In this document: positions 35,816 to 44,375 of the stretch, in pieces
Position numbering within the stretch: the first letter of the stretch is position 1
Layout of the letters: every line of letters begins with the position of its first letter
From: Synechococcus sp. PCC 7335
Lineage (GTDB): Bacteria > Cyanobacteriota > Cyanobacteriia > Phormidesmidales > Phormidesmidaceae
Assembly (NCBI RefSeq): GCF_000155595.1
Contig: NZ_DS989904.1
Location: forward strand, 1,875,175-1,939,174
DNA length: 64,000 nt
Direction: 5' to 3'
Translations under genes and position numbers: made by a program
Notes under the pieces: generated by a model
Database searches by the model: none
Seen by the model: the letters and a program-made list of their open reading frames with translations, nothing else
What the model was told of the DNA's origin: nothing

Positions 35816-37111
35816 ATGAGCAGCATTCAGGCCATCCGTGGAACCCGTGATATTCTGCCGTCAGAATCTCCTTTGTGGGTGGTGATAGAAGGTATTGCTC
35901 GCCAGGTACTCTCTCAGTCGGCCTATAGAGAGATTCGGACGCCTATCTTTGAGATGAGTGAGCTGTTTGCTCGTGGGATTGGAGAGGCGACAGATGCGGT
36001 TGGTAAGGAGATGTACAGCTTTGAAGATCGCGGTGGCCGTTCGATTGCTCTGCGGCCTGAAATCACTGCTGGATTGGTGCGAGCCTTCATTCAAAATAAG
36101 CTGTTTGCTCAAGGTGGTGTGCAGCGGTTGTGGCACCTTGGGCCAGCGTTTCGATATGAGCGGCCTCAAGCAGGACGGCAGCGGCAGTTTCACCAGCTTG
36201 ATGTAGAGATTCTAGGCAGCAGAGATGCGCGGGCGGATGTAGAGATTATCGCGATCGCTACCCAAATTCTCAACACCCTTGGTTTGAAGGCGCTCAGTCT
36301 GGATCTAAACTCTGTCGGCAGTGGGGAAGATCGCCGCAACTATAGAGATGCCTTAGTCGCCTATTTCACACCTTACAAGCTAGAGCTTGATACCGACTCG
36401 CGCGATCGCCTGGATCGTAATCCCCTTCGCATTCTAGATAGCAAAGACAAGCGCACCCAGGAGATCGTTACCGATGCGCCTAGTCTGCTCGACTTTCTCT
36501 CTGATGATTCCCGGCGCCACTTCGATGCCGTTCAACAGCACCTGACTAACATCGGCATTGACTTTACAATCAATCCCCGGCTTGTCCGCGGCCTAGACTA
36601 CTACACCCATACGGCCTTTGAGATTCAATCTTCTGATCTAGGCGCACAAGCGACTGTCTGTGGAGGCGGCCGCTACGACGGATTGGTCGCTCAGCTAGGT
36701 GGCCCAGACACTCCGGCTATTGGCTTTGGCATGGGTATGGAGCGGCTCGTTATCTTACTAGAGCAGATGGGGCAGTACACCACCGAGCCTCTGCTAGATA
36801 TTTATCTGATCTCACGGGGTAAGAAAGCAGAGCTGCAATCGGTAAAACTTGCTCATCAACTTCGGCAGAACGGTTATTCGGTCGAAGTTGACCTAAGTGG
36901 TAGTGCCTTTGGTAAGCAGTTCAAACGAGCCGATCGTAGCGGTGCGGTGCTAGGTCTAATCCTGGGCGATGCCGAGGTCGACGCTCAAAAAGTGCAGCTT
37001 AAATGGTTAGGCTCTAACGAGCAGTCAGAGCTCACCCAAGCAGAACTAGTTAAAAAGATGGACGAGATTAAATCTAAGATAGCTGCAGTTCGTGCCCAAT
37101 CTACTCTCTAG
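35816..37111 (+). CDS. hisS: Histidyl-tRNA synthetase
   Basis: 431 residues, normal length. A class II aminoacyl-tRNA synthetase that charges tRNA-His. Motifs: IRGTRDILPSESPLW at the start, FRYERPQAGRQRQFHQLDVE (motif 2), VRGLDYYTHTAFEIQ (histidine-binding), VCGGGRYDGLV and GFGMGMERLVIL (motif 3). The C-terminal anticodon-binding domain is intact. It is monocistronic. No HisZ-like deletion is seen. Confidence 0.97.
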   Translation: MSSIQAIRGTRDILPSESPLWVVIEGIARQVLSQSAYREIRTPIFEMSELFARGIGEATDAVGKEMYSFEDRGGRSIALRPEITAGLVRAFIQNKLFAQGGVQRLWHLGPAFRYERPQAGRQRQFHQLDVEILGSRDARADVEIIAIATQILNTLGLKALSLDLNSVGSGEDRRNYRDALVAYFTPYKLELDTDSRDRLDRNPLRILDSKDKRTQEIVTDAPSLLDFLSDDSRRHFDAVQQHLTNIGIDFTINPRLVRGLDYYTHTAFEIQSSDLGAQATVCGGGRYDGLVAQLGGPDTPAIGFGMGMERLVILLEQMGQYTTEPLLDIYLISRGKKAELQSVKLAHQLRQNGYSVEVDLSGSAFGKQFKRADRSGAVLGLILGDAEVDAQKVQLKWLGSNEQSELTQAELVKKMDEIKSKIAAVRAQSTL

Positions 37112-37201
37112 CGTTTACTGTCTATTCTCTGCTGCCGAATGGCGTGTCTGCCGTCAGATAGATCGAAGTTGGATAGATCGAGAAGAACGCCTAGTGGGCT
37201 T

Positions 37202-37435
37202 TCAATCATCGTAGGCCGGTAGCACCGGAATTTCTTCGGCTGCATTGAGCTGGCGACGAATTTTATTGGTTGCTTCTACGTAGATGGTAATTTCTTCGTC
37301 GCCTTCGGCTAATCGATGAAAGTCATCTGTTGTGAGCTTGTCTAGTAGATTCTGCAAGGCATCAGCTTCTGCAGCGGAAAGCAATGCGTTTAGTCTTATA
37401 CGAGGAGTGGAATCAGTAGAAGGAGGAATCTTCAT
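37202..37435 (-). CDS. Small conserved hypothetical protein
   Basis: 77 residues, acidic, soluble, probably helical (LNALLSAAEADALQNLLDKLTT ahead of VEATNKIRRQLNAAEEIPVL). There is no cofactor motif. The ATG at 37435 is plausible. Its role is unknown; it stands alone between hisS and a region of inverted repeats. Confidence 0.55.
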   Translation of the reverse strand: MKIPPSTDSTPRIRLNALLSAAEADALQNLLDKLTTDDFHRLAEGDEEITIYVEATNKIRRQLNAAEEIPVLPAYDD

Positions 37436-37820
37436 AGTTTGTTGTCTAGTCTGTGGTCTATGAGCAGTGGCGTCGATTACTCTATCGGTAACAGCGTCGG
37501 TTACTTTGCTATAGCTTTCGTAGCGTTGCTTGGGTCATGCTCATCGGCTAAATACCGTTACTGGGCAACGGGCAACTCTACTCATAAAGTAAGAATGCAT
37601 CCTATCCTTACTTTGCTATATGCAGCGCATTCACTCAACGCTTTATATAGCAGCGAAAAACTGCGTTTCCTGATCGGCGCTAGGGAATGCTTACAAGCTA
37701 GATAAAGTAACTAGCGTTGCTAAAACGTAGTTCTGGTAACGCTATATCTTCTCAGGGAAGCGGGCGATTGGCTAGTTTTCTAGGTTTTGTGCAAGATTAA
37801 CTGCCGGGGCTAAGGGGCGT
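37436..37820. other. Intergenic region with clustered inverted repeats
   Basis: About 385 bases without a convincing gene; an 88-codon open frame is present but has no ribosome site or recognisable motif. Inverted repeats: AAAGTAAG/CTTACTTT (37586-37614), GCTATAT-AGCG paired with CGCT-ATATAGC (37615-37651), TAGCGTT/AACGCTA (37712-37744). It may be a small RNA or a decayed mobile sequence. Confidence 0.5.
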
Positions 37821-38525
37821 TTATTGCTCCTCTAGATATAGCAGAAAGCTCATAAGTTCATCGTCTGTGAGCTGCTGGCGCGATCGCTTACCATAGGTTT
37901 TCTCTAGATAATCGCGGCCTTGAGCACTTGTCCAACCTAATCGTCTTAGCTCTACATCAGTCTGAGCAATCACGTCAGAAAGATCGACTGGTAGCGAACT
38001 GGTATTAAAGTTTTCTAAGGCAACTGCGGCGGCAGACACCGTCTGCGTAGACGTCTCTTGACTAGAGGCAAGTGGTTCTTCTGCAACCTCCAGGATGGGC
38101 GGTCCAAGGTCTTCTTCTAGCTCTGCTAGAGGCGATGCTGCCTCTGGCTCTACCTCTAGAGCTAAGCCTTCTTGCTCGTGACTTGTTGGCGTAGGTATCG
38201 GCGTAGGTGCTGACGACTCAATCACGCCGTTCTTTGCAGTTTCTCTTTTATGCGTCTTCTCTTGAGTCGTCTCAAAAGGATTAGGTTTCAATTGGTTAGA
38301 GCGTTGGCCATTTGCTGATAGACCCAGAACGGCTAGCGCGCGCTGACGGGCGCCATCCTCAGCCGCCTCTACTGACTGTCCCATCGCTAGCCCGGTTGCA
38401 ATGGGTTTGCCTTCGATTAAAACGCTCGCACGAACCACAAACTGATTGTCATAGATAGAGATAAGATCTGCAATCAGTGAGCCTTGGGGATATTGAGTTC
38501 TAAACGCTTGGAAGAGTGTAGTCAC
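37821..38525 (-). CDS. Conserved cyanobacterial hypothetical protein
   Basis: 234 residues in three parts. The N-terminal folded region (TLFQAFRTQYPQGSLIADLI, then YDNQFVVRASVLIEGKPIAT) ends in VEAAEDGARQRALAVLGL. This resembles the strand-annealing fold of Rad52-like domains only loosely. A disordered linker of about 90 residues, rich in Ser/Glu/Thr/Pro, follows. The conserved C-terminal helix pair is LRRLGWTSAQGRDYLEKTYG ahead of RSRQQLTDDELMSFLLYLEE. A role in nucleic acid binding is a guess from the first part. It is isolated. Confidence 0.65.
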   Translation of the reverse strand: MTTLFQAFRTQYPQGSLIADLISIYDNQFVVRASVLIEGKPIATGLAMGQSVEAAEDGARQRALAVLGLSANGQRSNQLKPNPFETTQEKTHKRETAKNGVIESSAPTPIPTPTSHEQEGLALEVEPEAASPLAELEEDLGPPILEVAEEPLASSQETSTQTVSAAAVALENFNTSSLPVDLSDVIAQTDVELRRLGWTSAQGRDYLEKTYGKRSRQQLTDDELMSFLLYLEEQ

Positions 38526-38658
38526 GAATTCTTCTACGCTTTTAACTAAAGCTTTCTAACTATTTCTAACTAAATGATAGACGGCAATCCGAAGCAGCAT
38601 GACTTTGGCTTTCGATCTATTCTAAAGAGGGGTGAGTGATCGCGCTTACTCTGATAAA

Positions 38659-38714
38659 AAGGACATAAGCCCTTAATCTTATGTCCTTAGCCTTTTGAAG
38701 GACTGACTCCTTCA
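38659..38714 (+). promoter_or_regulatory. Two stem-loops in the terC leader
   Basis: AAGGACATAAG (38659-38669) pairs with CTTATGTCCTT (38678-38688), 11 bp. TGAAGG (38696-38701) pairs with CCTTCA (38709-38714). The ATG of terC is at 38723, so the second hairpin can hide the ribosome site. On the minus strand the first stem is followed by TTTTTATC and could be an antisense terminator. Confidence 0.5.
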
Positions 38715-38722
38715 GCAAATAC

Positions 38723-39535
38723 ATGTTAGATCGCCTACTTGAAATGTCTCCCACTTTAGGAGGAGATACGCTGCTGCTGCTGCCTGTCCTAATTCTTTTA
38801 GAACTGGTGCTCTCTGCTGATAATGCGATTGCTCTTGCTGCGATCGCCAAAGGGCTTGAGACGCCTGCCCTTCAAAAAAAAGCACTCAACATCGGTCTTA
38901 TCGTTGCTTTTATCCTGAGAATATCCCTGATTTTAGCGGCTAGCTGGGTACTTAAATATTGGCAGTTTGAGATTGCGGGGGCGGTTTACTTACTTTGGCT
39001 GGTCTATCAGCACTTTCTTGCAGACGATGATGATGCTGATGAACATACTGGGCCAAGATTCAGTTCGCTGTGGAAAGCGATTCCTACGATTGCGCTTACT
39101 GACCTGGCTTTTTCTCTAGATAGTGTGACGACTGCGATCGCCCTCTCTAAAGATGTTCTTATTGTTCTACTAGGCGGCACGATTGGTATTATTGCTCTTC
39201 GCTTCATGGCTGGGCTTTTCATTCGCTGGCTATCTATTTATGTCCACCTAGAAGACGCTGGATTTGTTACGGTTGCCATTGTCGGTTTGCGTCTAATCGT
39301 CCGCGTTATCAACCCTGAGTGGGTTCCTCCAGAATGGGTAATGGTTAGCCTTATCTTTGGCCTCTTTGCCTGGGGATTTTCCGAAAGAGTCTCTATGCCC
39401 ACTATTGCTAAATCAGAAATCTCAGTCGCCATTCCTGATCTTTCTAGCGCAGTTGCTGATGAAGAAGAAGTAGCAGATACGTTACTGCTTACCAATGATG
39501 TAGATACGCTACTGCTTACTAATAAAGACCAGTAG
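38723..39535 (+). CDS. TerC-family integral membrane protein
   Basis: 270 residues with about seven helices. It has LELVLSADNAIALAAIAKGL, the TerC signature with the acidic pair, and the second repeat TDLAFSLDSVTTAIALSKDV. TerC/Alx proteins export Mn2+ or help load metals on secreted proteins; the cyanobacterial and plant homologues are linked to thylakoid biogenesis and Mn homeostasis. The C-terminus has a short tandem repeat (LLLTNDVDT, LLLTNKDQ). The structured leader just upstream may regulate it. It is monocistronic. Confidence 0.9.
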   Translation: MLDRLLEMSPTLGGDTLLLLPVLILLELVLSADNAIALAAIAKGLETPALQKKALNIGLIVAFILRISLILAASWVLKYWQFEIAGAVYLLWLVYQHFLADDDDADEHTGPRFSSLWKAIPTIALTDLAFSLDSVTTAIALSKDVLIVLLGGTIGIIALRFMAGLFIRWLSIYVHLEDAGFVTVAIVGLRLIVRVINPEWVPPEWVMVSLIFGLFAWGFSERVSMPTIAKSEISVAIPDLSSAVADEEEVADTLLLTNDVDTLLLTNKDQ

Positions 39536-39656
39536 TCGGAAGCAGTCTAGTCGCTCCCTAGTGGGGTTAATAAGGTGGTTGATAAGCGCGGTTAACAAGA
39601 GATTTGTCAGCTTCCAGCGATGTCGTGAGCATTTCTCTTTTGAGACCTATCTAATG

Positions 39657-41204
39657 CTACTTCTTAGTTAGACAGCGATCGCATTTTCCACACTGCATAG
39701 ACTTGGCCTCGTCTGCGAATCCAAATGCTTCTAATAAGATCTGCCAGCGGCAGCGTTTCGTAAACAGATAGCGCCGCATGATTGCCGTTGGTGAGGGAGC
39801 TTGTTCTATCTGTCTTCGGGGACTCGTTAGGATCTGATAGTTAAACGGATCTTTCCACTGTAGCTGCCCCGCCCGATGTAGAAGCGCAAGTGCTTGATCG
39901 CAGTCTTTGAACTGGCTGCGGACACTATCAATATTCCCTGAGCTAGGTATCTGCTTGACTATCTGCCGTGCGGATTGCCGCATCTGCTGAGCCTTCTGCT
40001 CAAAGAATTTCCACCGCCGCTGATCTTCTGGTGCAAACAAGCCAGAAGGCTCGCTGACTAGTGAAAGGGCGACAGCTGGCTGACCATCACGACCGCCGCG
40101 TCCGATTTCCTGTACATATTCAGAGATGAGGCTAGGGACTTCGTAGTGAACAACAAACCGACAGTCTGGCTTATTGATACCCATGCCAAATGCCGACGTA
40201 CAGACTACGAGCTCACAACTCCCTTTAATCCACTCCGATTCTATTTGCCGGCGCCGCGTAGCAGAAAGTCCGCCGTGATAGGCCTTGACTGAGTATCTTT
40301 TTGACGCCAGCCACTTAGCTAACGCCTCAGTGCCTCGTCTGGTGCGCGCATAGATTAATCCTGATTGTCTTTTTTGCTGCTGAACGAACTTGAGCAAGGC
40401 TTGCCTGCGACCTTTTGGGGTCCAAACTATCTGGACCCCAAGCTGAAGATTGCTGCGGTAGGGATTAAGGCAAACCAGTCTTGGCTTTCGTAGCTCAAGA
40501 ACGGTGTGTAGTGCTTGTTGAGTAGTGGGATCAGCAGTGGCAGTGAAAGTCGCGATCGCGATTTGATCTCCTTTAGGCTTAGCTGCTAGTAGCGCTGAAC
40601 GAACTGCACCCAGACGTCGATAGGCAGGACGAAAACTATCTCCCCATTGAGTCAGACAGTGTGCCTCATCTAGGACCAAAGCATTAATCTTGACTAAAGG
40701 CTGAACGAGGATTTCCCAGACAGGCTTACTTAAGAGGGTTTCAGGCGATAGATAGAGAAGACGAAGTCGATTTTGGGCGAGGAGCTGTAGGGTGCGTGAT
40801 CGCTCCCTTTTACCCAACTCACTGTGCAATGCCGCTGCTGATAGTCGCTTCTCTCTAAGCTCTTGTACTTGGTTCTCCATCAGTGCCACTAAAGGAGACA
40901 CCACCAAAGTCACCCCAGACTGCATTAATGCGGGTAGTTGGAAACAGACTGATTTTCCGCTACCTGTGGGTATTACGACGATGATGTCCTGCTTGTCTAA
41001 AATCGCCTGTGCAATCTCTCCTTGAGGGGCTCGAAAATCCGAATAGCCCCAGATATCTCGAAAGGCTTGGCGTAATCTAGCTAGATCATCCGATGATGTA
41101 TCGTTATTTTCGATAGCTGCAGTGCTCCTGTCATTGTTAGGTGAAACTCTATTTATAATTTCCCCAATAGCTAAAGAAGTGGACTTTTGCCAATCACTTG
41201 CCAA
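39657..41204 (-). CDS. recQ: RecQ-type ATP-dependent DNA helicase
   Basis: About 515 residues. Helicase motifs: FRAPQGEIAQAI (motif 0), VVIPTGSGKSVCFQLPAL (Walker A), VLDEAHCLTQWGDSFRPAYRR (motif II, DEAH), ATFTATADP (III), SGLIYARTRRGTEAL (IV), AYHGGLSATRR and VHYEVPSLISEYVQEIGRGG (VI). A C-terminal Zn cluster CGKCDRC is short and no HRDC domain is present, so it is the short RecQ form common in cyanobacteria. I prefer the TTG at 41204: the alternative GTG at 41228 sits inside the terminator hairpin of the upstream gene. It unwinds DNA in repair and recombination. Confidence 0.9.
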   Translation of the reverse strand: MASDWQKSTSLAIGEIINRVSPNNDRSTAAIENNDTSSDDLARLRQAFRDIWGYSDFRAPQGEIAQAILDKQDIIVVIPTGSGKSVCFQLPALMQSGVTLVVSPLVALMENQVQELREKRLSAAALHSELGKRERSRTLQLLAQNRLRLLYLSPETLLSKPVWEILVQPLVKINALVLDEAHCLTQWGDSFRPAYRRLGAVRSALLAAKPKGDQIAIATFTATADPTTQQALHTVLELRKPRLVCLNPYRSNLQLGVQIVWTPKGRRQALLKFVQQQKRQSGLIYARTRRGTEALAKWLASKRYSVKAYHGGLSATRRRQIESEWIKGSCELVVCTSAFGMGINKPDCRFVVHYEVPSLISEYVQEIGRGGRDGQPAVALSLVSEPSGLFAPEDQRRWKFFEQKAQQMRQSARQIVKQIPSSGNIDSVRSQFKDCDQALALLHRAGQLQWKDPFNYQILTSPRRQIEQAPSPTAIMRRYLFTKRCRWQILLEAFGFADEAKSMQCGKCDRCLTKK

Positions 41205-41210
41205 CCAAAA

Positions 41211-41246
41211 GTACCGAAGGAACCACACTATAGAATCCTTCGGTAC
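41211..41246 (-). terminator. Terminator of the outer-membrane protein gene, at the recQ start
   Basis: An 11-bp stem GTACCGAAGGA/TCCTTCGGTAC with a 14-nt loop; on the minus strand TTTTGG follows. It lies 100 nt past the stop of the gene at 41346 and overlaps the most distal possible recQ start. Confidence 0.8.
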
Positions 41247-41345
41247 TATTCCGTCACTATGGTAAACAGTCAGACTATCGAACTTAGTCTTGCTGATAGT
41301 TTCTGCTTGTGTGTATTTCTGCTTGTGTGTATTTCTGTTCGTGTA

Positions 41346-42137
41346 TTAGAAGAGATTACCGATGTTGTAGGCAGCACCAATAGTTACACCAAAATCAGTA
41401 TCATTAAAGACCCCCAAGTTGGCTTGAGCGTTGACTGTGATCTGACGAGCAACAGGGACGTCTACACCTGCCGAGAGCAGCAGATTTAACTCAGAGTCGT
41501 CATCAAAGCTATAAGCTGCGCCTAGTCCGCCGTATGGAATGAACTGGAACCCACCAGCCTCAGGTGCGTATTGCCTAAAGTCGTAAGTTACTGGAACAAG
41601 CAAAGCTACATCATCGCCAATCAAGACGGACGGACGAACAGCTATCCTGTCAGCGAAAGCGATTTTGCTAATAACTGCAAAAGAGATATCGTCCACATAG
41701 CCAATATCTAAACCAATACCAACAAAGCTAGAGTTAGCTGCGCCACTGGTACGGCGACGAGAAAACTGGGCTATTAGCGGCTCCTCCGCTTCTAAAGGTT
41801 CTTCTGTAGAGGAGGTCAACGCAGCAGCTTGGGTTTCAACAGGAGCCGTTTCTACTAGTGTGGACTGAAGAGCTACGGCTTCAGATTGGGTCTCTTCAGT
41901 GATTTGAATTTCTTCAGTCGCTTGGATATCTTCAGTGACTTGAGTCTCTTCAGTAGCCTGAGTCTCTTCAGTAAATTGAGTTTCTTCAATGACCAGGATG
42001 TTTTCAGCTATATCTTCAACTGCCAGATTTTCAACGGTCAGACCTTCAACATTAGCTTGAGCCTGTGCAGGTGACTGAGCAGCCGCAAATAGTGCTAGCA
42101 TGCCGAGCGTTCCAAAAATGCCTTTTCTAACGAACAT
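41346..42137 (-). CDS. Predicted outer-membrane beta-barrel protein with Thr/Glu/Gln repeats
   Basis: 263 residues. A signal peptide is clear (GIFGTLGMLALFAAAQSPAQA). An acidic 6-residue repeat of the type TEETQ(A/V/I) follows (about seven units, nt 41886-42000). The C-terminal about 140 residues alternate in beta strands (FVGIGLDIGYVDDISFAVIS, VALLVPVTYDFRQY, NAQANLGVFNDTDFGVTI) and end in Phe, typical of a BamA-inserted barrel. The repeat could vary in number by slippage. The family is unknown. It is followed by a strong terminator. Confidence 0.8.
   Translation of the reverse strand: MFVRKGIFGTLGMLALFAAAQSPAQAQANVEGLTVENLAVEDIAENILVIEETQFTEETQATEETQVTEDIQATEEIQITEETQSEAVALQSTLVETAPVETQAAALTSSTEEPLEAEEPLIAQFSRRRTSGAANSSFVGIGLDIGYVDDISFAVISKIAFADRIAVRPSVLIGDDVALLVPVTYDFRQYAPEAGGFQFIPYGGLGAAYSFDDDSELNLLLSAGVDVPVARQITVNAQANLGVFNDTDFGVTIGAAYNIGNLF
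41886..42000. repeat. 18-bp tandem repeat coding for TEETQ-type hexapeptides
   Basis: Imperfect 18-base units (pattern CTTCAGT..CTTGG on the plus strand) inside the outer-membrane protein gene. The period is in frame. Confidence 0.85.
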
Positions 42138-42330
42138 GTTAATAACTCCTCTACGAGCTTCAGAAGTTGAAACTCTAAATTGTGTATAGCCATAGGCTAT
42201 GACTACCTATGATAGAGGATAAGTATGTTCCGAGATCCATCACTTCTGGCTGATAGAATGAGGCTCTAGCAAGTGAAAAGTGCACCTTCGATATAGAGGG
42301 TCCAAGCTATTAGAAACCAAGCTGTAGATA

Positions 42331-43860
42331 TTACTGCATTCTATCGATAGTTCTATACTGAATGGCCTCTGCTACGTGGTGCGATTCTATTTTGGGTACA
42401 TTTCCCAAGTCGGCTATGGTTCTAGCTACTTTGAGAATGCGATCTGTCGCTCTAGCAGAAAGTCCTAGTTTACGAACGGCTCCTTCGATTAACAGACGAG
42501 TCGCATCGTCGAACTGACACCATTGACGAATATGGCGACTTTCCATATCAGCGTTACACTGCAGCGTGGGTGAGTCTTTGAACCTAGCTTGTGCCTGTTT
42601 GCGAGCTGCTTCAACTCGAGTTCTGACGGCTGCCGAATCTTCACCTTCGGGTTGACTGGTGACCTCCTTTGGCTTCAAGCGTCCAACGATGACTTGCAAG
42701 TCAATTCGATCCATCAGCGGACCTGACAGCTTGGCCCAATACTGTTCTCGGTGGCGAGGTGTGCAGGTGCAGGGCTGAACTGTATCGCCAAAGTAGCCAC
42801 AGGGGCAAGGGTTGGTGCTAGAAACGAGGGTAAACTGAGCGGGGAATTCAACGGATTGACGCGTACGAGTAATGGTGACTTTGCCGTCTTCAAGTGGCTG
42901 CCGTAGAAATTCGAGGACGCTGCGCTTGAATTCCGTGAGTTCATCTAGAAAAAGAACCCCGCGATGAGCTAGAGAAATTTCGCCTGGTTTTGGAAAGCTG
43001 CCGCCACCGACTAAGGAAGGACCAGAAGCGGAATGATGCGGGGTTCGAAAAGGTCGCTGGTTGACTAGATGGCCTTTTTCTTTGAGTAAGCCTGCAACAG
43101 AATGAATTTGCGTGACTTCGAGTGCCTCGGGAAAAGTAAGCGGTGGCAAAATGCCAGGAAGCCTTTGAGCAAGCATGGTCTTGCCGCTTCCAGGGGGACC
43201 AATCAGTATAATATTGTGGCCTCCGGCAGCAGCGATTTCTAAGGCGCGCCGGGCCTGGGCTTGGCCTTTGATGTCACAGAGATCTAGGGCGGGGATAGGC
43301 GATTGCAGCACCGCCTTAGGTTCACTTACTCGCATGGGCTGATAATTTTCTGGGCCATTAAGAAAGTCCACCACTTCACTTAAGTGCTTGAAGCCATAGA
43401 CTTCTAAGTCAGGAACAACGGCCGCTTCATAGGCATTGTCTTCAGGAAGAACAATCCCTTTTAGTCCAACCTTTTTCGCCGCTGCAGCGATCGCTACCAC
43501 ACCTGCTACTGGCCTAAGGGTTCCATCCAAAGACATTTCACCTAAAAACAGATAGTCATCTAGGCGGGTCTGCTTGAGCGTTTCGGAAGCTGCCAAAATT
43601 CCAATCGCGATTGGTAGATCGTAGATCGGGCCTTCTTTGCGGACATCTGCTGGTGTTAGGTTGATCACCACCTTCCGCATTGGAAACGCGAAGCCAGCAT
43701 TCTTGAGCGCTGCTCGTACTCGCTCTCGAGACTCCTGCACCGCCGTATCGGGCAGTCCCACTACTACCACACCTGGCAAGCCACCTGAGAGATCGACTTC
43801 CACACCCACTTTAAGCGCATCAATTCCAATGAGTGAAGCACTCCAAACTCTTGCTAACAT
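42331..43860 (-). CDS. comM: YifB/ComM-type Mg-chelatase-like AAA+ ATPase
   Basis: 509 residues. The N-terminal Lon-protease-like domain (VDLSGGLPGVVVVGLPDTAV) precedes the AAA+ core: IILIGPPGSGKTMLAQRLPG (Walker A), GVLFLDELTEF (Walker B). A Zn-binding region NPCPCGYFGDTVQPCTCTPR and a C-terminal Mg-chelatase-like domain with ARATDRILKVARTIADL follow. The V. cholerae homologue ComM is a branch-migration helicase for integrating transformed DNA. The gene stands alone. Cyanobacteria of this type are often naturally competent, so a role in recombination is plausible. Confidence 0.95.
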   Translation of the reverse strand: MLARVWSASLIGIDALKVGVEVDLSGGLPGVVVVGLPDTAVQESRERVRAALKNAGFAFPMRKVVINLTPADVRKEGPIYDLPIAIGILAASETLKQTRLDDYLFLGEMSLDGTLRPVAGVVAIAAAAKKVGLKGIVLPEDNAYEAAVVPDLEVYGFKHLSEVVDFLNGPENYQPMRVSEPKAVLQSPIPALDLCDIKGQAQARRALEIAAAGGHNIILIGPPGSGKTMLAQRLPGILPPLTFPEALEVTQIHSVAGLLKEKGHLVNQRPFRTPHHSASGPSLVGGGSFPKPGEISLAHRGVLFLDELTEFKRSVLEFLRQPLEDGKVTITRTRQSVEFPAQFTLVSSTNPCPCGYFGDTVQPCTCTPRHREQYWAKLSGPLMDRIDLQVIVGRLKPKEVTSQPEGEDSAAVRTRVEAARKQAQARFKDSPTLQCNADMESRHIRQWCQFDDATRLLIEGAVRKLGLSARATDRILKVARTIADLGNVPKIESHHVAEAIQYRTIDRMQ

Positions 43861-44372
43861 GGTGTGTCAACTCCTCATCAGTGAGCGCTGTCGGTTTATT
43901 TTGCCCTACAATTCCAAGAGATCGTCACAATTGAAGTTCGTCGGAAAGGAAGAGGTAAACACCTGCCCTTTCCTCCTGCCCTAAAGCGCTCCCTAAGCGA
44001 TACACTTACAGTTGGTAGCTGATTTAGAACAAGTCAGTTATCACAACAATCGCACCATTGCATGATACGGAAAGCGGTCATGCGTGGTTTACGTGGTCAT
44101 GTGTTGGTTTATGTGGTCATGTGTGGTTTATAAGGGCAATTGGAAAATTCCTACAGGGCAACTCGCTGGTCGTCTACCCTCTCTCAAGCGCAATTTCGAA
44201 AGCAGGTGGGTCTTTGTAAGGAGACTTAACTAGCCAAGCGCAGCACCCCGTTTAGCTGAATGACTTACCTGTGTATATCTTGTCCCAACAGCTACTGCGT
44301 TAGTAGTCTTTTCCGCTAGCACGTCCACATTTTCTAGCTTAACCGTAGCAGAAGAACTACTAGCTTCTTCTG
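43861..44372. other. Intergenic region with short tandem repeat
   Basis: 512 bases with no gene. A 19-20-bp tandem repeat GGTCATG(C/T)GTGGTTTA.. occurs three times at 44076-44133. It marks the boundary between housekeeping DNA and the polysaccharide locus. Confidence 0.55.
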
Positions 44373-44375
44373 CTA
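44346..44375. repeat. 11-bp inverted repeat covering a stop codon
   Basis: TAGCAGAAGAA (44346-44356) and TTCTTCTGCTA (44365-44375) flank an 8-nt loop. The outer arm contains the stop of the sulfotransferase gene ending at 44373. No U-tract follows on either strand. Confidence 0.75.

Noticed and set aside
37439-37705. 88-codon plus-strand open frame
   Set aside because: No ribosome site, no recognisable motif, and it spans several inverted repeats.
38588-38722. Definite yybP-ykoY riboswitch call
   Set aside because: The expected conserved core bases were not visible, so only a structured leader is reported.
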